DNA from: Symbiodinium natans
Lineage: Eukaryota > Sar > Dinophyceae > Suessiales > Symbiodiniaceae
Length of the DNA stretch: 64,000 nucleotides
Direction of reading: 5' to 3'
Assembly (NCBI GenBank): GCA_905221605.1
Contig: CAJNDS010001191.1
Location: forward strand, 400,644-464,643
Every line of letters starts with the position of its first letter. Position 1 is the first letter of the stretch. Shown here in pieces: positions 11,665 to 27,473 of the stretch. The notes under the pieces were generated by a model. The model was not told the DNA's origin and searched no databases. It saw only the letters and a program-made list of their open reading frames with translations. A program made the translations under genes and the position numbers.

Positions 11665-12245
11665 ACAAGTCTGCCTCAAATCTTGTTGCCCCTTTCATGT
11701 TGCGTTTCCCTTCCTTCCCCCCTCCCCCTCCCCGCCCTTCCCCTTAAAATCCCCCCCTGTGTTGCCTGACAAGTCTGCCTCAAATCCGGCTGCGTTTGAG
11801 GCAGACTTGTCGTGCCGGTTTCCTACTCTTGATCGTGTTCCCCCCACCTCCCCCCCCCAAACTCCCCCCCCGCCTCCCCCACCCTTCCTGATCCTCCTCC
11901 CCTCCCCGTCCTTCATCTCAAAATGGCCCCCTTCTGTGGCCTGACAAGTCTGCCTCAAATCGGGCTGTGTTTGAGGCAGACTTGGCCTCTTTCGTGTTGT
12001 CACCCCTTCCCCCCCCCCCACCTTCCCCTCAAAATAGTCTTTCTTGTCTGTGTTCCCCCCCCCCCCCTCCCTTCTCTCCCCTTCCCCTCGTCAATGCAGC
12101 CCGATTTGAGGCAGACGTGTGGCTAGGTTGGTCATTTTAGGGTCATTTTAGGGTCCAACAGCACTCAAGGTTCTACTTGGCTAGGGCCTGCCCTACAACC
12201 ATAAGTCTGCCTCAAACGCAGCCTGATTTGAGGCAGACTTGTGGC
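11665..12245. repeat. Dispersed GACAAGTCTGCCTCAAA repeats in C-rich DNA
   Basis: GACAAGTCTGCCTCAAA or its complement TTTGAGGCAGACTTGT occurs around 11663, 11767, 11797, 11941, 11969, 12103, 12202 and 12225. Neighbouring copies are often inverted and separated by about 10-15 bases, so they form hairpins. Confidence 0.85.
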
Positions 12246-12267
12246 GCGGCGAGGCGAGGGGGGGGGG

Positions 12268-12560
12268 GGGCGCTTGCCCCACTTGCCCCACTTGCCCCAC
12301 TTGCCCCACTTGCCCCAGTTACCCAGGCAGCAGGGATTACTCCTGAGGCAAGTGGGGCAAGTGGGGCAAGTGGGGCAAGTGGGGCAAGTGGGGCAAGTGG
12401 GGCAAGTGGGGCAAGTGGGGCAAGTGGGGCAAGTGGGGCAACATCAATTAGCTTTTCCGGGCCACCAAGTGGGGCAAGTGGGGCAAGTGGGGCAACATCA
12501 ATTAGCTCTTCTGGAAAGGCAAGTGGGGCAAGTGGGGCAAGTGGGGCAACATCAATTAGC
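12268..12560. repeat. Long inverted repeat of 9-bp CTTGCCCCA / GTGGGGCAA units
   Basis: Six CTTGCCCCA units (12268-12318) are followed, after about 30 bases, by at least ten GTGGGGCAA units (12350-12440) and two or three more short blocks separated by CATCAATTAGC. Frames across it encode GAS repeats on one strand and APL repeats on the other; these are artefacts of a 9-bp unit. It is not a CRISPR array because there are no unique spacers. Confidence 0.92.
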
Positions 12561-12589
12561 GGACCCCCTGGGCGCTCGCAATGTAACAA

Positions 12590-12965
12590 AAGGTGATAAC
12601 GATAGAATATGATTAGGATAAAGGATGCTTTCCAAACAAGATCCAAACGATGACCCGATTAAAAGGTGATAAAAGATGATAAAAATATGACAAAATGATA
12701 AAAGATTACAACAAAAAGATAACAAAAATGTGATAACGATAGAATATGATTAGGATAAAGGATGCTTTCCAAATAAGATCCAAACGATGACCCGATTAAA
12801 AGATGATAAAAGATGATGAAAATATGACAAAAATGATAAAAGATTACAACAAAAAGGTAACAAAAAGGTGATAACGATAGAATATGATTATGACAAAGGA
12901 TGCTTTCCAAATAAGATCCAAACGATGACCCGATTAGAAGATGATTAAAGGTGACAAAAAGAATA
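12590..12965. repeat. About 138-bp tandem repeat, nearly three units
   Basis: GATAACGATAGAATATGATTA recurs near 12595, 12732 and 12870, each followed by CTTTCCAAATAAGATCCAA and GATGACCCGATTA. The last unit is incomplete. Confidence 0.9.
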
Positions 12966-12999
12966 AATTAATTGAACTAATTGTACAGAATTGAATTAA

Positions 13000-15290
13000 A
13001 TTATTTAAATCCCCCGGCCTCTTTAAAGAATTTAAATAATTTAAACAAGTTACATGGTCGGAAATTCGGCCTCAGGCGACTCCGGCCCAGAGCCTGGACT
13101 TGGGAGCATTTAAACAATTTAAATAATTTAAATACGCGCAATAAAATTGCCTCCGGGCAAAATTTGGCCAAATCGAGCCGCGCATTCCTTATCGCGTACA
13201 AAGAGCAGCCCGACTTGGCTAAATTTTGCCCGGAGGCTGCCGGGAAAAATTTGGCCAAATCGAGCCGCGAGAGTTTATATAGTTTCGGGCCTTCAGAAAG
13301 GCGCGGCTCGATTTGGCCAAATTTTGCCCGGAGGCTGCCGGGCAAAATTTGGCCAAATCGAGCCGCGAGAGTTTATATAGTTTCGGGCCTTCAGAAAGGC
13401 GCCGCTCGATTTGGCCAAATTTTGCCGGGCAGTCTGCGGGCAAAATTTGGCCAAATCGAGCCGCGAGTCTGCGGGCTCAGAGCTTGGATTTGGAAGCATT
13501 TAAATAATTTAAATAATTCAAATAATTTTTAATTGGGCCGAATTAAATTATTTAAATTATTTAAATCCCCCGGCCTCTTTAAATAATTTAAATAATTTAA
13601 ATAATTTAAATAATTTAAATAATTTAAATAATTTAAATAATTTAAATAATTTAATTGGGCCGAATTAAATTATTTAAATTATTTAAATCCCCCGGCCTAT
13701 TTAAATAATTTAAATAATTTAAATAATTTAAATAATTTAATTGGCCTGAATTAAATTATTTAAATTATTTAAATTATTTAAATAATTTAAATGGTCGGAA
13801 ATTCGGCCTCAGGCGACTCCGGCCCGGAGCCTGGATTTGGGAGCATTTAAATAATTTAAATAATTTAAGTAATTTAAATAATTTAATTGGGCCGAATTAA
13901 ATTATTTAAATTATTTAAATCCCCCGGCCTATTTAAATAATTTAAATAATTTAAATAATTGAAATAATTTAATTGGCCTGAATTAAATTATTTAAATTAT
14001 TTAAATTATTTAAATTATTTAAATTATTTAAATTATTTAAATAATTTAAATGGTCGGAAATTCGGCCTCAGGCGACTCCGGCCCGGAGCCTGGATTTGGG
14101 AGCATTTAAATAATTTAAATAATTTAAATAATTTAAATAATTTAAGTAATTTAAATAATTTAATTGGGCCGAATTAAATTATTTAAATTATTTAAATCCC
14201 CCGGCCTATTTAAATAATTTAAATAATTTAAATAATTTAAATAATTTAATTGGCCTGAATTAAATGATTTAAATTATTTAAATTATTTAAATAATTTAAA
14301 TGGTCGGAAATTCGGCCTCAGGCGACTCCGGCCCGGAGCCTGGATTTGGGAGCATTTAAATAATTTAAATAATTTAAATAATTTAAATAATTTAAATAAT
14401 TTAAAAAATTTAATTGGGCCGAATTAAATTATTTAAATTATTTAAATCCCCCGGCCTCTTTAAATAATTTAAATTTAAATAATTTAAATAATTTAATTGG
14501 CCTGAATTAAATTATTTAAATTATTTAAATTATTTAAATTATTTAAATAATTTAAATGGTCGGAAATTCGGCCTCAGGCGACTCCGGCCCGGAGCCTGGA
14601 TTTGGGAGCATTTAAATAATTTAAATAATTTAAATAATTTAAATAATTTAAATAATTTAAATAATTTAATTGGGCCGAATTAAATTATTTAAATTATTTA
14701 AATCACCCGGCCTCTTGAAATAATTTAAATAATTTAAATAATTAAAATAATTTAATTGGCCTGAATTAAATTATTTAAATTATTTAAATCCCCCTGCCTC
14801 CTTAAATAATTGAAATAATTTAAATAATTTAATTGGCCGGAATTAAATTATTTAAATTATTTAAATTATTCAAATTATTTAAATAATTTAAATGGTCGGA
14901 AATTCGGCCTCAGGCGACTCCGGCCCGCAGCCTGGATTTGGGAGCATTAAAATAATTTAAATAATTTAAATAATTTAAATAATTTAATTGGGCCGAATTA
15001 TATTCTTTAAATTATTTAAATCCTCCGGCCTCTTTAAATAATTTAAATAATTTAAATAATTTAATTGCGCGGAATTAAATTATTTAAATTATTTAAATCC
15101 CCCGGCCTCCTTAATCAATTTAAACAATTTAAATCATTTAATTCGCCTGAATTAAATTATTTAAATTATTTAAATCCCCGGGCCTCTTTCAACTATTTAA
15201 ATAATTTAAATAATTTAATTGGTCTCAATTAAATCATTTAAATTATTTAAATCACCCGACTTATTTAAATAATTAAATGGGTTGTAGTTT
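13000..15290. repeat. ATTTAAAT satellite with higher-order units
   Basis: Nearly 2.3 kb of AATTTAAATAATTTAAAT, itself self-complementary, punctuated by constant GC-rich cores. The core beginning GGTCGGAAATTCGGCCTCAG occurs near 13056, 13792, 14052, 14302, 14558 and 14893. Shorter cores AATCCCCCGGCCT and AATTGGGCCGAATT occur between them. Unit length is about 250-340 bp because the number of simple units varies. No gene is seen. Confidence 0.95.
13150..13470. repeat. Second cluster of the GGCCAAATTTTGCC palindrome
   Basis: Three to four units related to the 87-bp palindromic minisatellite at 8.3-8.9 kb, here with the spacer GAGTTTATATAGTTTCGGGC. It is embedded at the left edge of the ATTTAAAT satellite. 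Open frames on both strands are by-products of the repeat. Confidence 0.88.
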
Positions 15291-15384
15291 TTATTTAAAT
15301 TATTTAAATAATTTAAATTATTTAAATAATTATCAGTTAAATAGAAAAGAAGAGAGGTTAAATAGACCCGAAAGGTTGCTCTTT

Positions 15385-15460
15385 CATATATATATATATA
15401 TATATATATTTGTGTATCTCTCTGTATATATATATATATACATACATATATATACACAAA
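15385..15460. repeat. TA dinucleotide tracts
   Basis: Two TATATA runs with CATACA interruptions. Confidence 0.9.
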
Positions 15461-15474
15461 CCCTATATAGACCC

Positions 15475-17030
15475 AGGAGAAGCTTGGGGGCTTCTACGGG
15501 TTTCCTCGCTCTAGCGAGGGGGCTCTTGAGAGCTCTGAGGTTTGGGTTTCCAGGGTGTACCTGCCAAACCCCTTGCTGCAGAATAAGAGTTCTTCTGGAG
15601 AAAAATGTTTATGAGATGAAAAAGTCGTTTTCGGCCACTCAGAGCGGAAATGTGCGGAACGCTTGAAATACCTGCCATCGCAAGGTTTTTTGAGAGCGTT
15701 TTTCTGTGGTTTCCGAAGTGTGTTGCGAGCAATTCTTTCAGGTTCGGCTTGATTGGAATGTTGCGCGAGCGCCGGCCTCCCTAGCCAATGCTGCTTGTTT
15801 ATCGATGTAGTAGGTTGTCAGTGAGGAAGGAGTGATGAGTCCAGACCAGGCGTTAACAGAGTCTTAAAGGATTAGCTGAGGTGTCATGAGACCGATTACG
15901 GAGTATGGGAGTGCTCTTAATAATATTTTTCATAGAGTTGTAAGGAGCGCACGAGTTCTATTAAGATTAGTCAAAAGCAAGAACGATTGGTTTTTTTACA
16001 GTTCCTTTAATGGGTTTCTCGTGATCTCTCGACTCTCGAAAACCCGATTTTAAAACCATGAAAAACACCTAAATTCTCCAATCTCTTTGTCGACACGCAT
16101 CCAGAACTGGACCTTGGACGTGCAGCCACTGCAGTGCTGTGACCCGTGTCTGGAAACGGCCGGAAATAGAGCCAATGTTGATTAAAACCTGCGCGCTTCA
16201 AAGAGCGGAAATCGGCGTCAATAGAGCGGAAATCCGCGTCAAAAGAGCGGAAATCCCCGGAATCCCCCACAAACCAATATCCCGAAAGAGCGGAACTTGA
16301 CCACCCCACCCCCTGCTCCTCTTCTCTGGCCCAAAATCATATCCCAGCAGCCGTCCGAAAACATCCTAAACCCATTCAACTCCCTTGAGCTTTGTTTCTA
16401 TGGTTCAGAGAGCATGCGGTTTATAGGGGACTTATTGTTGGTATTGAAAACAGTTTCATCCCGGCGCTCCCTCATCTTTGTCATGTACAAGTTGAAAGGA
16501 AAGATAGCTGCGATTATAAGGAAGTGTGACATATGATATATGTATCCGCTCATGCATCATATGCATGGTGTTCGCGGTGGATATCTAGTGTATGGAGGGG
16601 TATTGTCAGCCAAAATCTTCAGTCAGGAAGGCCTATAAAGGACTATCCTGAGCCCAACACAAGCCCAAGACAAACCCTGATCAGTCCTCCGAAGCTGTTT
16701 CAATAAACTGCATTCGCGCGTTTTTGGGCATGTAACAGCACGGGTTTCGAGCATTTTTAGCGGAAGGCTGCTTTTCTTAAATCTTCATTTTTTGGGGGAA
16801 AGAGCGGAAACAGGCGGAAAGAGCGGAAATGCCAACAAAAAGAGTTCCGAGCAGATTTTACTGACACCTGGGTTTGGCAGGTAGGAGGGTTTAGTCTACT
16901 TCTGGGGGATGCAAGGGTTCAGAGTTGCAGGCTTCTTTTAAGAGGAGCTTGGGGGCTTCTACAGGTTTCCTCACTCTAGCGAGGGGGCTCTTGAGAGCTC
17001 TGGGGTTTGGGCTCGGGGGTCGACAGGTCG
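15475..17030. other. Non-coding stretch with duplicated blocks and AGAGCGGAAAT motifs
   Basis: A block reading GGAGCTTGGGGGCTTCTAC then TTTCCTC..CTCTAGCGAGGGGG occurs at about 15476-15545 and again at 16944-17010, about 90 percent identical by eye. The 11-mer AGAGCGGAAAT occurs at about 15642, 16203, 16221, 16243, 16800 and 16820. No frame is convincing as a gene; the ~100-codon minus-strand frame at 16007-16309 translates the 11-mer repeats. Confidence 0.6.
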
Positions 17031-17521
17031 AGGGCTTCCAGGGGTTACGAGGGTTGTTTTTAGGGGATGCTAGGTAGGAGCCTCTCTGACCTTTTGGCGC
17101 TGTGCCCCACGTCGGCTCAATCCCCGTGCCGTGCTTGGAGGTCCATGGTACTTAGTAACCAATTCGAATTGTACTTATCACCCAATGTCGTACCTTTTGG
17201 GGGTGGTATGCGAGAATCCCCTGTAACTAATCCAGAAAGGAACCAGATACTTGGAGGTTCAGGGTAAGCTCCATGCATAATCAATTTAAGCAGCGACACA
17301 AGCAAAACTGAGACAGGTAGCGAAAAAACAGTCTCAGTCAGGAAAAAACAGTCAGACTGAAAAAAAACACTAAAAAACAGTCCAAGTACGGTGCCATGTT
17401 GACTTTCGGGTTCGGGTTTTTGCCGACATCATGGTGACATATTACGGGGGCTGTTCGGGGGACGGCTTTTCGGGGTCGACATTTTTCACCAAATGTCGAC
17501 CCCGCATCCTCAAAAATCCAG

Positions 17522-17995
17522 TCTTTTGAGGGGTGGGGGGGGGCCTGCATGAGGGGGGCGTGTCGGGGGGGGGGGGCCCGGGGGTGTGGGGGGTCGCAGT
17601 GGTGGGGGGGTGGTGGGGGGGGTGGGTGGGGCGGGGCTGCGGGGCTGCGGGGCTGCGGGGGGGCTGCGGGGCTGCGCGGCTGCGCGGCTGCGGGGTGCGG
17701 GGCTGCGGGGCCTGCTGCGGGGCTGCGGGGCTGCGGGGCTGGGTTGCTGGGCTGCGGGGCTGCGGGGGTTGCGGGGCTGCGGGGCTGGGGCTGCGGTGCG
17801 GGCGGGGCGGGGCTGCGGGGCTGCGGGGCTGCGGGGCTGCGGGGCTGCGGGGCTGCGGGGCTGCGGGGCTGCGGGGCTGTGGTGGGGCTGCGGGGCTGTG
17901 GGGCTGCGGGCAGGGCTGCGGGGCTGGGCTGCGGGGCTGCGGGGCTGGGAAGGGTTGGGGGGGTTGGGGGGGTTGGGGTGGTGGGGTTGGGGGAA
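17522..17995. repeat. GGGGCTGCG minisatellite
   Basis: About 300 bases of GGGGCTGCG units inside a longer G-rich tract. All three + frames stay open for over 130 codons and give alanine/glycine/cysteine/arginine strings, so they are rejected as genes. The G-runs could form quadruplexes. Confidence 0.93.
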
Positions 17996-18171
17996 TCGAT
18001 TTTAGCAAGGAAAATCGTTTTCAGGTGGGGGCGGGTGGCGGAGTGTTAGTTGGGGGGGGGGGGCTGTCCTGGGACCCTCTGCGACCCTCCAGCATGTGAC
18101 AACCCCTTCAGCAAAACATATCAAAACGAAACCAAATCAGGTTGTTAGGTTGCTCGAAAGCAAGTGTTAGC

Positions 18172-18300
18172 TAGCAGAAGTAGCAGTAGTAGTAGCAGTA
18201 GCAGTAGCAGTAGCAGTAGCAGTAGCAGTCGCAGTCGCAGTCGCAGTAGCAGTAGCAGTAGCAGTAGCAGTAGCAGTAGCAGTAGCAGTAGCAGTAGCTT
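18172..18300. repeat. AGTAGC hexamer repeat
   Basis: About 20 units of AGTAGC/AGTCGC. Confidence 0.95.
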
Positions 18301-18647
18301 CAATACAGGGCTTTAGGGCTCTCTACAGGCGGGGTTTAGGGGCCTTAGGGTTTATATATACAGGGTTGTATGGTGTTCAGGGCATTTGGGGGGTTTTGGG
18401 GGATTTGGGGGGGGTTCCTGGCCCAATAAAATCCTTCCTTGTGACATCGATCCACGGAATTTCCTTACGTTCAGGTGATACGTCTTTCTGGTGCCGAATT
18501 TCGGTCCGTTCAGGAGAATCCAGTACTTTACGTCTTTTTGTCCCTGAGTTCGCCTTTACGGGAAAAAAACCAACCTTCGCACCTACAGGGAGGTTTAGGG
18601 TTAAGGGTTTATGGAGTAATTTGCCGTTCAGGGTTTAGGGTTTAGGG

Positions 18648-23742
<5,095 letters not shown>

Positions 23743-23803
23743 TGAGGCAATTTGCTCTTCAGTCGCAGGGGTCGCAGTGTGTAGCCAGCGGAGGTCGACA
23801 GCC

Positions 23804-25257
23804 ATGGCCGCCAGCCGCAGCTCCCAGACCTATGAGGGCCTGAACCATGCGAGCCAGGCGCCAGAGCTGCGCAGGGCCCCTCGCTGGTACCTTGTTGGTG
23901 CCGGCGTGGTGCTGCTGGCGGTCGCCGGCGTGGCCGCCAAGGCGTACTCGTCCTCCGGGGCCCTGTTCTCCGCCAGCGCCGCGCGCGGAGGCGAGATTCA
24001 GGATTGGGAGGAGCTCCCAGGGATGGACAAGGTGATCAAGAAGGCCCAGGCCTTGACGCTCAAGCATCCGCTCCGCAATTTGAATGATTTGTTCTACGAC
24101 TCGCAGCCAGAGGAACTGCCTTGGATCCGCACCGAATCTGGGTGCAAGTTGGGATGTGTTTTTGTTGTCTTATGTTGGTTTTGGGGTTCCTATGTGTTTG
24201 CTTTGCACTAGCAAAGAAAGCTATAGAGGGGATCCTTGTTGTTACCCTGCCATTCTGTTGGTTAAGGAATGCGTGATTGACACCGTTCAAGCAGCAGCCT
24301 ACCTGGGCCAGGCCGTTGTGTTCCTCTACAAAGCCATCGACTATGCTCCTCACCTGATATCGTACCTACAACAAAAATAAGTTTCTTAATTTTTGCTTGT
24401 TGAACGAACGTGGCCAAGTCGTGTTTGCGCCCTTGAATATGTTTTTTTGTGCCACCTAGAATGGCCTGGAGTGTCCCGACAACTCACCTGTGGGCTGCGC
24501 TGCCAGCGTCGCCGGCTTCATCACATCCATCACCTGGATTGCCTCGTACTTGTCCTTCGCGGCCAACGCCTGTGGTCAGGCTGTGAACTCGGGCGCGCTC
24601 TGCGCAGGCGCAGCTCACAGTAAGGGATAGCCAATAGCAAGGGCTTGTCATCTGCCACTGTTTGGGATAAGCACTATACGGTAACAACAGGCCACGCTCC
24701 TGCTGGGATCAGCCTTTACACATGCTGGTGGCGCAGGTGACTTCACAGCCCTCATGGCCAATTTCGGTGAGATCGCGACGGTCGGTGCCGCAGTGAAGGC
24801 GGACTGCGACTTCGGCAAGAACGCGATCAGCATCATCACGAATCCGGACCCTGTCTCCCCACCCTGGGCCCAGTTCGTCCCCGGTGGCGCCGGACCTGAG
24901 GCCGAGAAGATCCTTGCGATCAAGGGCCACCAGGAGGCCAAGCGCAACAGGGACTTCGACATCACGCAGTGCGTCATGGACGTGACCAACTCTGCCTCCT
25001 ACATCGTGCGAGTCATCCTTCAGATTCGGGCTGCTGGCAGTGCCTGCCCAGACCCCAAGGCCTGTGCTGTCGGGATCATGAACATCATCTCCTCATTCGC
25101 ATGGATCTCCCAGTTCACGGCCTTGGCCGTGTCGGATTGCCAGGTGGGTGCGGACCAGAAGGCACTGTGCACTGCGGACATTTCTGACATGGTTGCAGCA
25201 GTGACCAACGGTCCCGCGGCCGGCATCGCCTCCACGTCCGATTGTGCTGACCTCTAG
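23804..25257 (+). CDS. Membrane-anchored cysteine-repeat protein, tandem copy 1
   Basis: Four-exon gene. Exon 3 (24460-24619) and exon 4 (24737-25257) are firm: GTAAGG donor, GGCGCAG acceptor, matching phase. Exon 1 begins at 23804 and probably ends at 24157; exon 2 is about 24267-24338. The product is about 368 residues: a short basic N-terminus, one hydrophobic segment at about residues 29-45 (signal anchor or uncleaved signal peptide), a linker, then two related cysteine-containing repeats of about 90-100 residues. The first starts ECVIDTV, the second QCVMDVT. Comparison of the repeats places the exon 2/3 join at KAI/NGLECPD, which requires a GA donor. I cannot name the family; a secreted or surface role is inference. 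Intron 1 is 109 bp here but 84 bp in the other copies. A pyrimidine-rich TTTGCTCTTCAG about 40 bp before the ATG is a possible spliced-leader acceptor. Confidence 0.82.
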
Positions 25258-25653
25258 GGCAGCTGTTTAAACCTTATGGTATAGGAGCATGGCCAGTGGC
25301 CATCAATATAGCTGTATAGTGCACATTTTGCTTTCCAGCGGATGTTCCTGACCGCATCCCCAGAAGAGAGTCTGGCCGAAAAGGCGTGGTGCTCTGACTC
25401 CTGGGATCTGTTGCGATGACTTGGGGCCATCTGCTGAGCGTGTTGACTTAGCGGCACGCGGGAGCTGGCAATACGTCTGCTCCCTGCGGCAGCGTTGGAC
25501 AGCGTTGGAGACGCACTGCAAAAGAGTTGCTTGTAGCCAAAGCGATTGGGTAGCTGTGCATTGCAGCTCGCATGTCGCCAAGACAACATGCTGGAGGCAA
25601 TTTGCTCTTCAGTCGCAGGGGTCGCAGTGTGTAGCCAGCGGAGGTCGACAGCC
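25258..25653 (+). promoter_or_regulatory. Conserved intergenic spacer of the tandem array
   Basis: About 390-400 bp, repeated after copies 2 and 3. It holds TTTTGCTTTCCAG (near 25326) and TTTGCTCTTCAG shortly before the ATG, both pyrimidine-AG sites that could accept a trans-spliced leader. It must carry promoter, 3' end and acceptor for each unit. No AATAAA or TATA box is evident. Short frames in either strand here are probably not genes. Confidence 0.5.
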
Positions 25654-27081
25654 ATGGCCGCCAGCCGCAGCGCCCAGACCTATGAGGGCCTGAACCATGC
25701 GAGCCAGGCGCCAGAGCCGCGCAAGGCCCCTCGCTGGTACCTTGTTGGTGCCGGCGTGGTGCTGCTGGCGGTCGCCGGCGTGGCCGCCAAGGCGTACTCG
25801 TCCTCCGGGGCCCTGTTCTCCGCCAGCGCCGCGCGCGGAGGCGAGATTCAGGATTGGGAGGAGCTCCCAGGGATGGACAAGGTGATCAAGAAGGCCCAGG
25901 CCTTGACGCTCAAGCATCCGCTCCGCAACTTGAATGATTTGTTCTACGACTCGCAGCCAGAGGAACTGCCTTGGATCCGCACCGAATCTGGGTGCAAGTT
26001 GGGATGTGTTTTTGTTGTCTTATGTTGGTTTTGGGGTTCCTATGTGTTTGCTTTGCACTAGCGTTGTTACCCTGCCATTCTGTTGGTTAAGGAATGCGTG
26101 ATTGACACCGTTCAAGCAGCAGCCTACCTGGGCCAGGCCGTTGTGTTCCTCTACAAAGCCATCGACTATGCTCCTCACCTGATATCGTACCTACAACAAA
26201 AATAAGTTTCTTAATTTTTTCTTGTTGAACGAACGTGGCCAAGTTGTGTTTGCGCCCTTGAAGATGTTATTTGTGCTACCTAGAATGGCCTCGAGTGTCC
26301 CGACAACTCACCTGTGGGCTGCGCTGCCAGTGTCGCCGGCTTCATCACATCCATCACCTGGATTGCCTCGTACTTGTCCTTCGCGGCCAACGCCTGTGGT
26401 CAGGCCGTGAACTCGGGCGCGCTCTGCGCAGGCGCAGCTCACAGTAAGGGATAGCCAATAGCAAGGGCTTGTCATCTGCCACTGTTTGGAATAAGCACTA
26501 TACGGTAACAACAGGCCACGCTCCTGCTGGGATCAGCCTTTACACATGCTTGTGGCGCAGGTGACTTCACAGCCCTCATGGCCAATTTCGGTGAGATCGC
26601 GACGGTCGGTGCCGCAGTGAAGGCGGACTGCGACTTCGGCAAGAACGCGATCAGCATCATCACGAATCCGGACCCTGTCTCCCCACCCTGGGCCCAGTTC
26701 GTCCCCGGTGGCGCCGGACCTGAGGCCGAGAAGATCCTTGCGATCAAGGGCCACCAGGAGGCCAAGCGCAACAGGGACTTCGACATCACGCAGTGCGTCA
26801 TGGACGTGACCAACTCTGCCTCCTACATCGTGCGAGTCATCCTTCAGATTCGGGCTGCTGGCAGTGCCTGCCCAGACCCCAAGGCCTGTGCTGTCGGGAT
26901 CATGAACATCATCTCCTCCTTCGCGTGGATCTCCCAGTTCACGGCCTTGGCCGTGTCGGATTGCCAGGTGGGTGCGGACCAGAAGGCACTGTGCACTGCG
27001 GACATTTCTGACATGGTTGCAGCAGTGACCAACGGTCCCGCGGCCGGCATCGCCTCCACGTCCGATTGTGCTGACCTCTAG
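25654..27081 (+). CDS. Membrane-anchored cysteine-repeat protein, tandem copy 2
   Basis: Exons 25654-26007, 26092-26163, 26284-26443 and 26561-27081 by the same logic as copy 1. The coding sequence is nearly identical; visible differences are near the N-terminus (SRSAQTY for SRSSQTY, and PEPRKAP for PELRRAP). Intron 1 is 84 bp, lacking 25 bases found in copy 1 just after the CACTAG, which argues that the CACTAG is not the acceptor and that TTGGTTAAG before GAATGC is. The distance from ATG to ATG is 1850 bp from copy 1. Confidence 0.82.
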
Positions 27082-27473
27082 GGCAGCTGTTTAAACCTTA
27101 TGGTATAGGAGCATGGCCAGTGGCCATCAATATAGCTGTATAGTGCACATTTTGCTTTCCAGCAGATGTTCCTGACCGCATCCCCAGAAGAGACTCGAGT
27201 CTGGCCGAAAAGGCGTGGTGCTCTGACTCCTGGGATCTGTTGCGATGACTTGGGGCCATCTGCTGAGCGTGTTGACTTGCACGCGGGAGTTGGCAATACG
27301 TCTGCTCCCTGCGGCAGCGTTGGACAGCGTTGGAGACGCACTGCAAAAGAGTTGCTTGTAGCCAAAGCATTTGGGCAGCTGTGCATTGCAGCTCGCATGT
27401 CGCCAACATGCTGGAGGCAATTTGCTCTTCAGTCGCAGGGGTCGCAGTGTGTAGCCAGCGGAGGTCGACAGCC

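Noticed and set aside
12350-12550. CRISPR-like direct repeats
   Set aside because: A 9-bp minisatellite without spacers.
12177-12646. Collagen-like GAS-repeat and APL-repeat proteins
   Set aside because: The 9-bp GTGGGGCAA unit makes all frames open; both strands show it equally.
17442-18099. 188-codon frames in the G-rich tract
   Set aside because: All three + frames and one minus frame are open through the GGGGCTGCG repeat; low complexity only.
18366-18638. 90-codon frame upstream of the 18648 exon
   Set aside because: It starts in telomeric repeat and has no clear acceptor; the middle part could be coding but could not be delimited.
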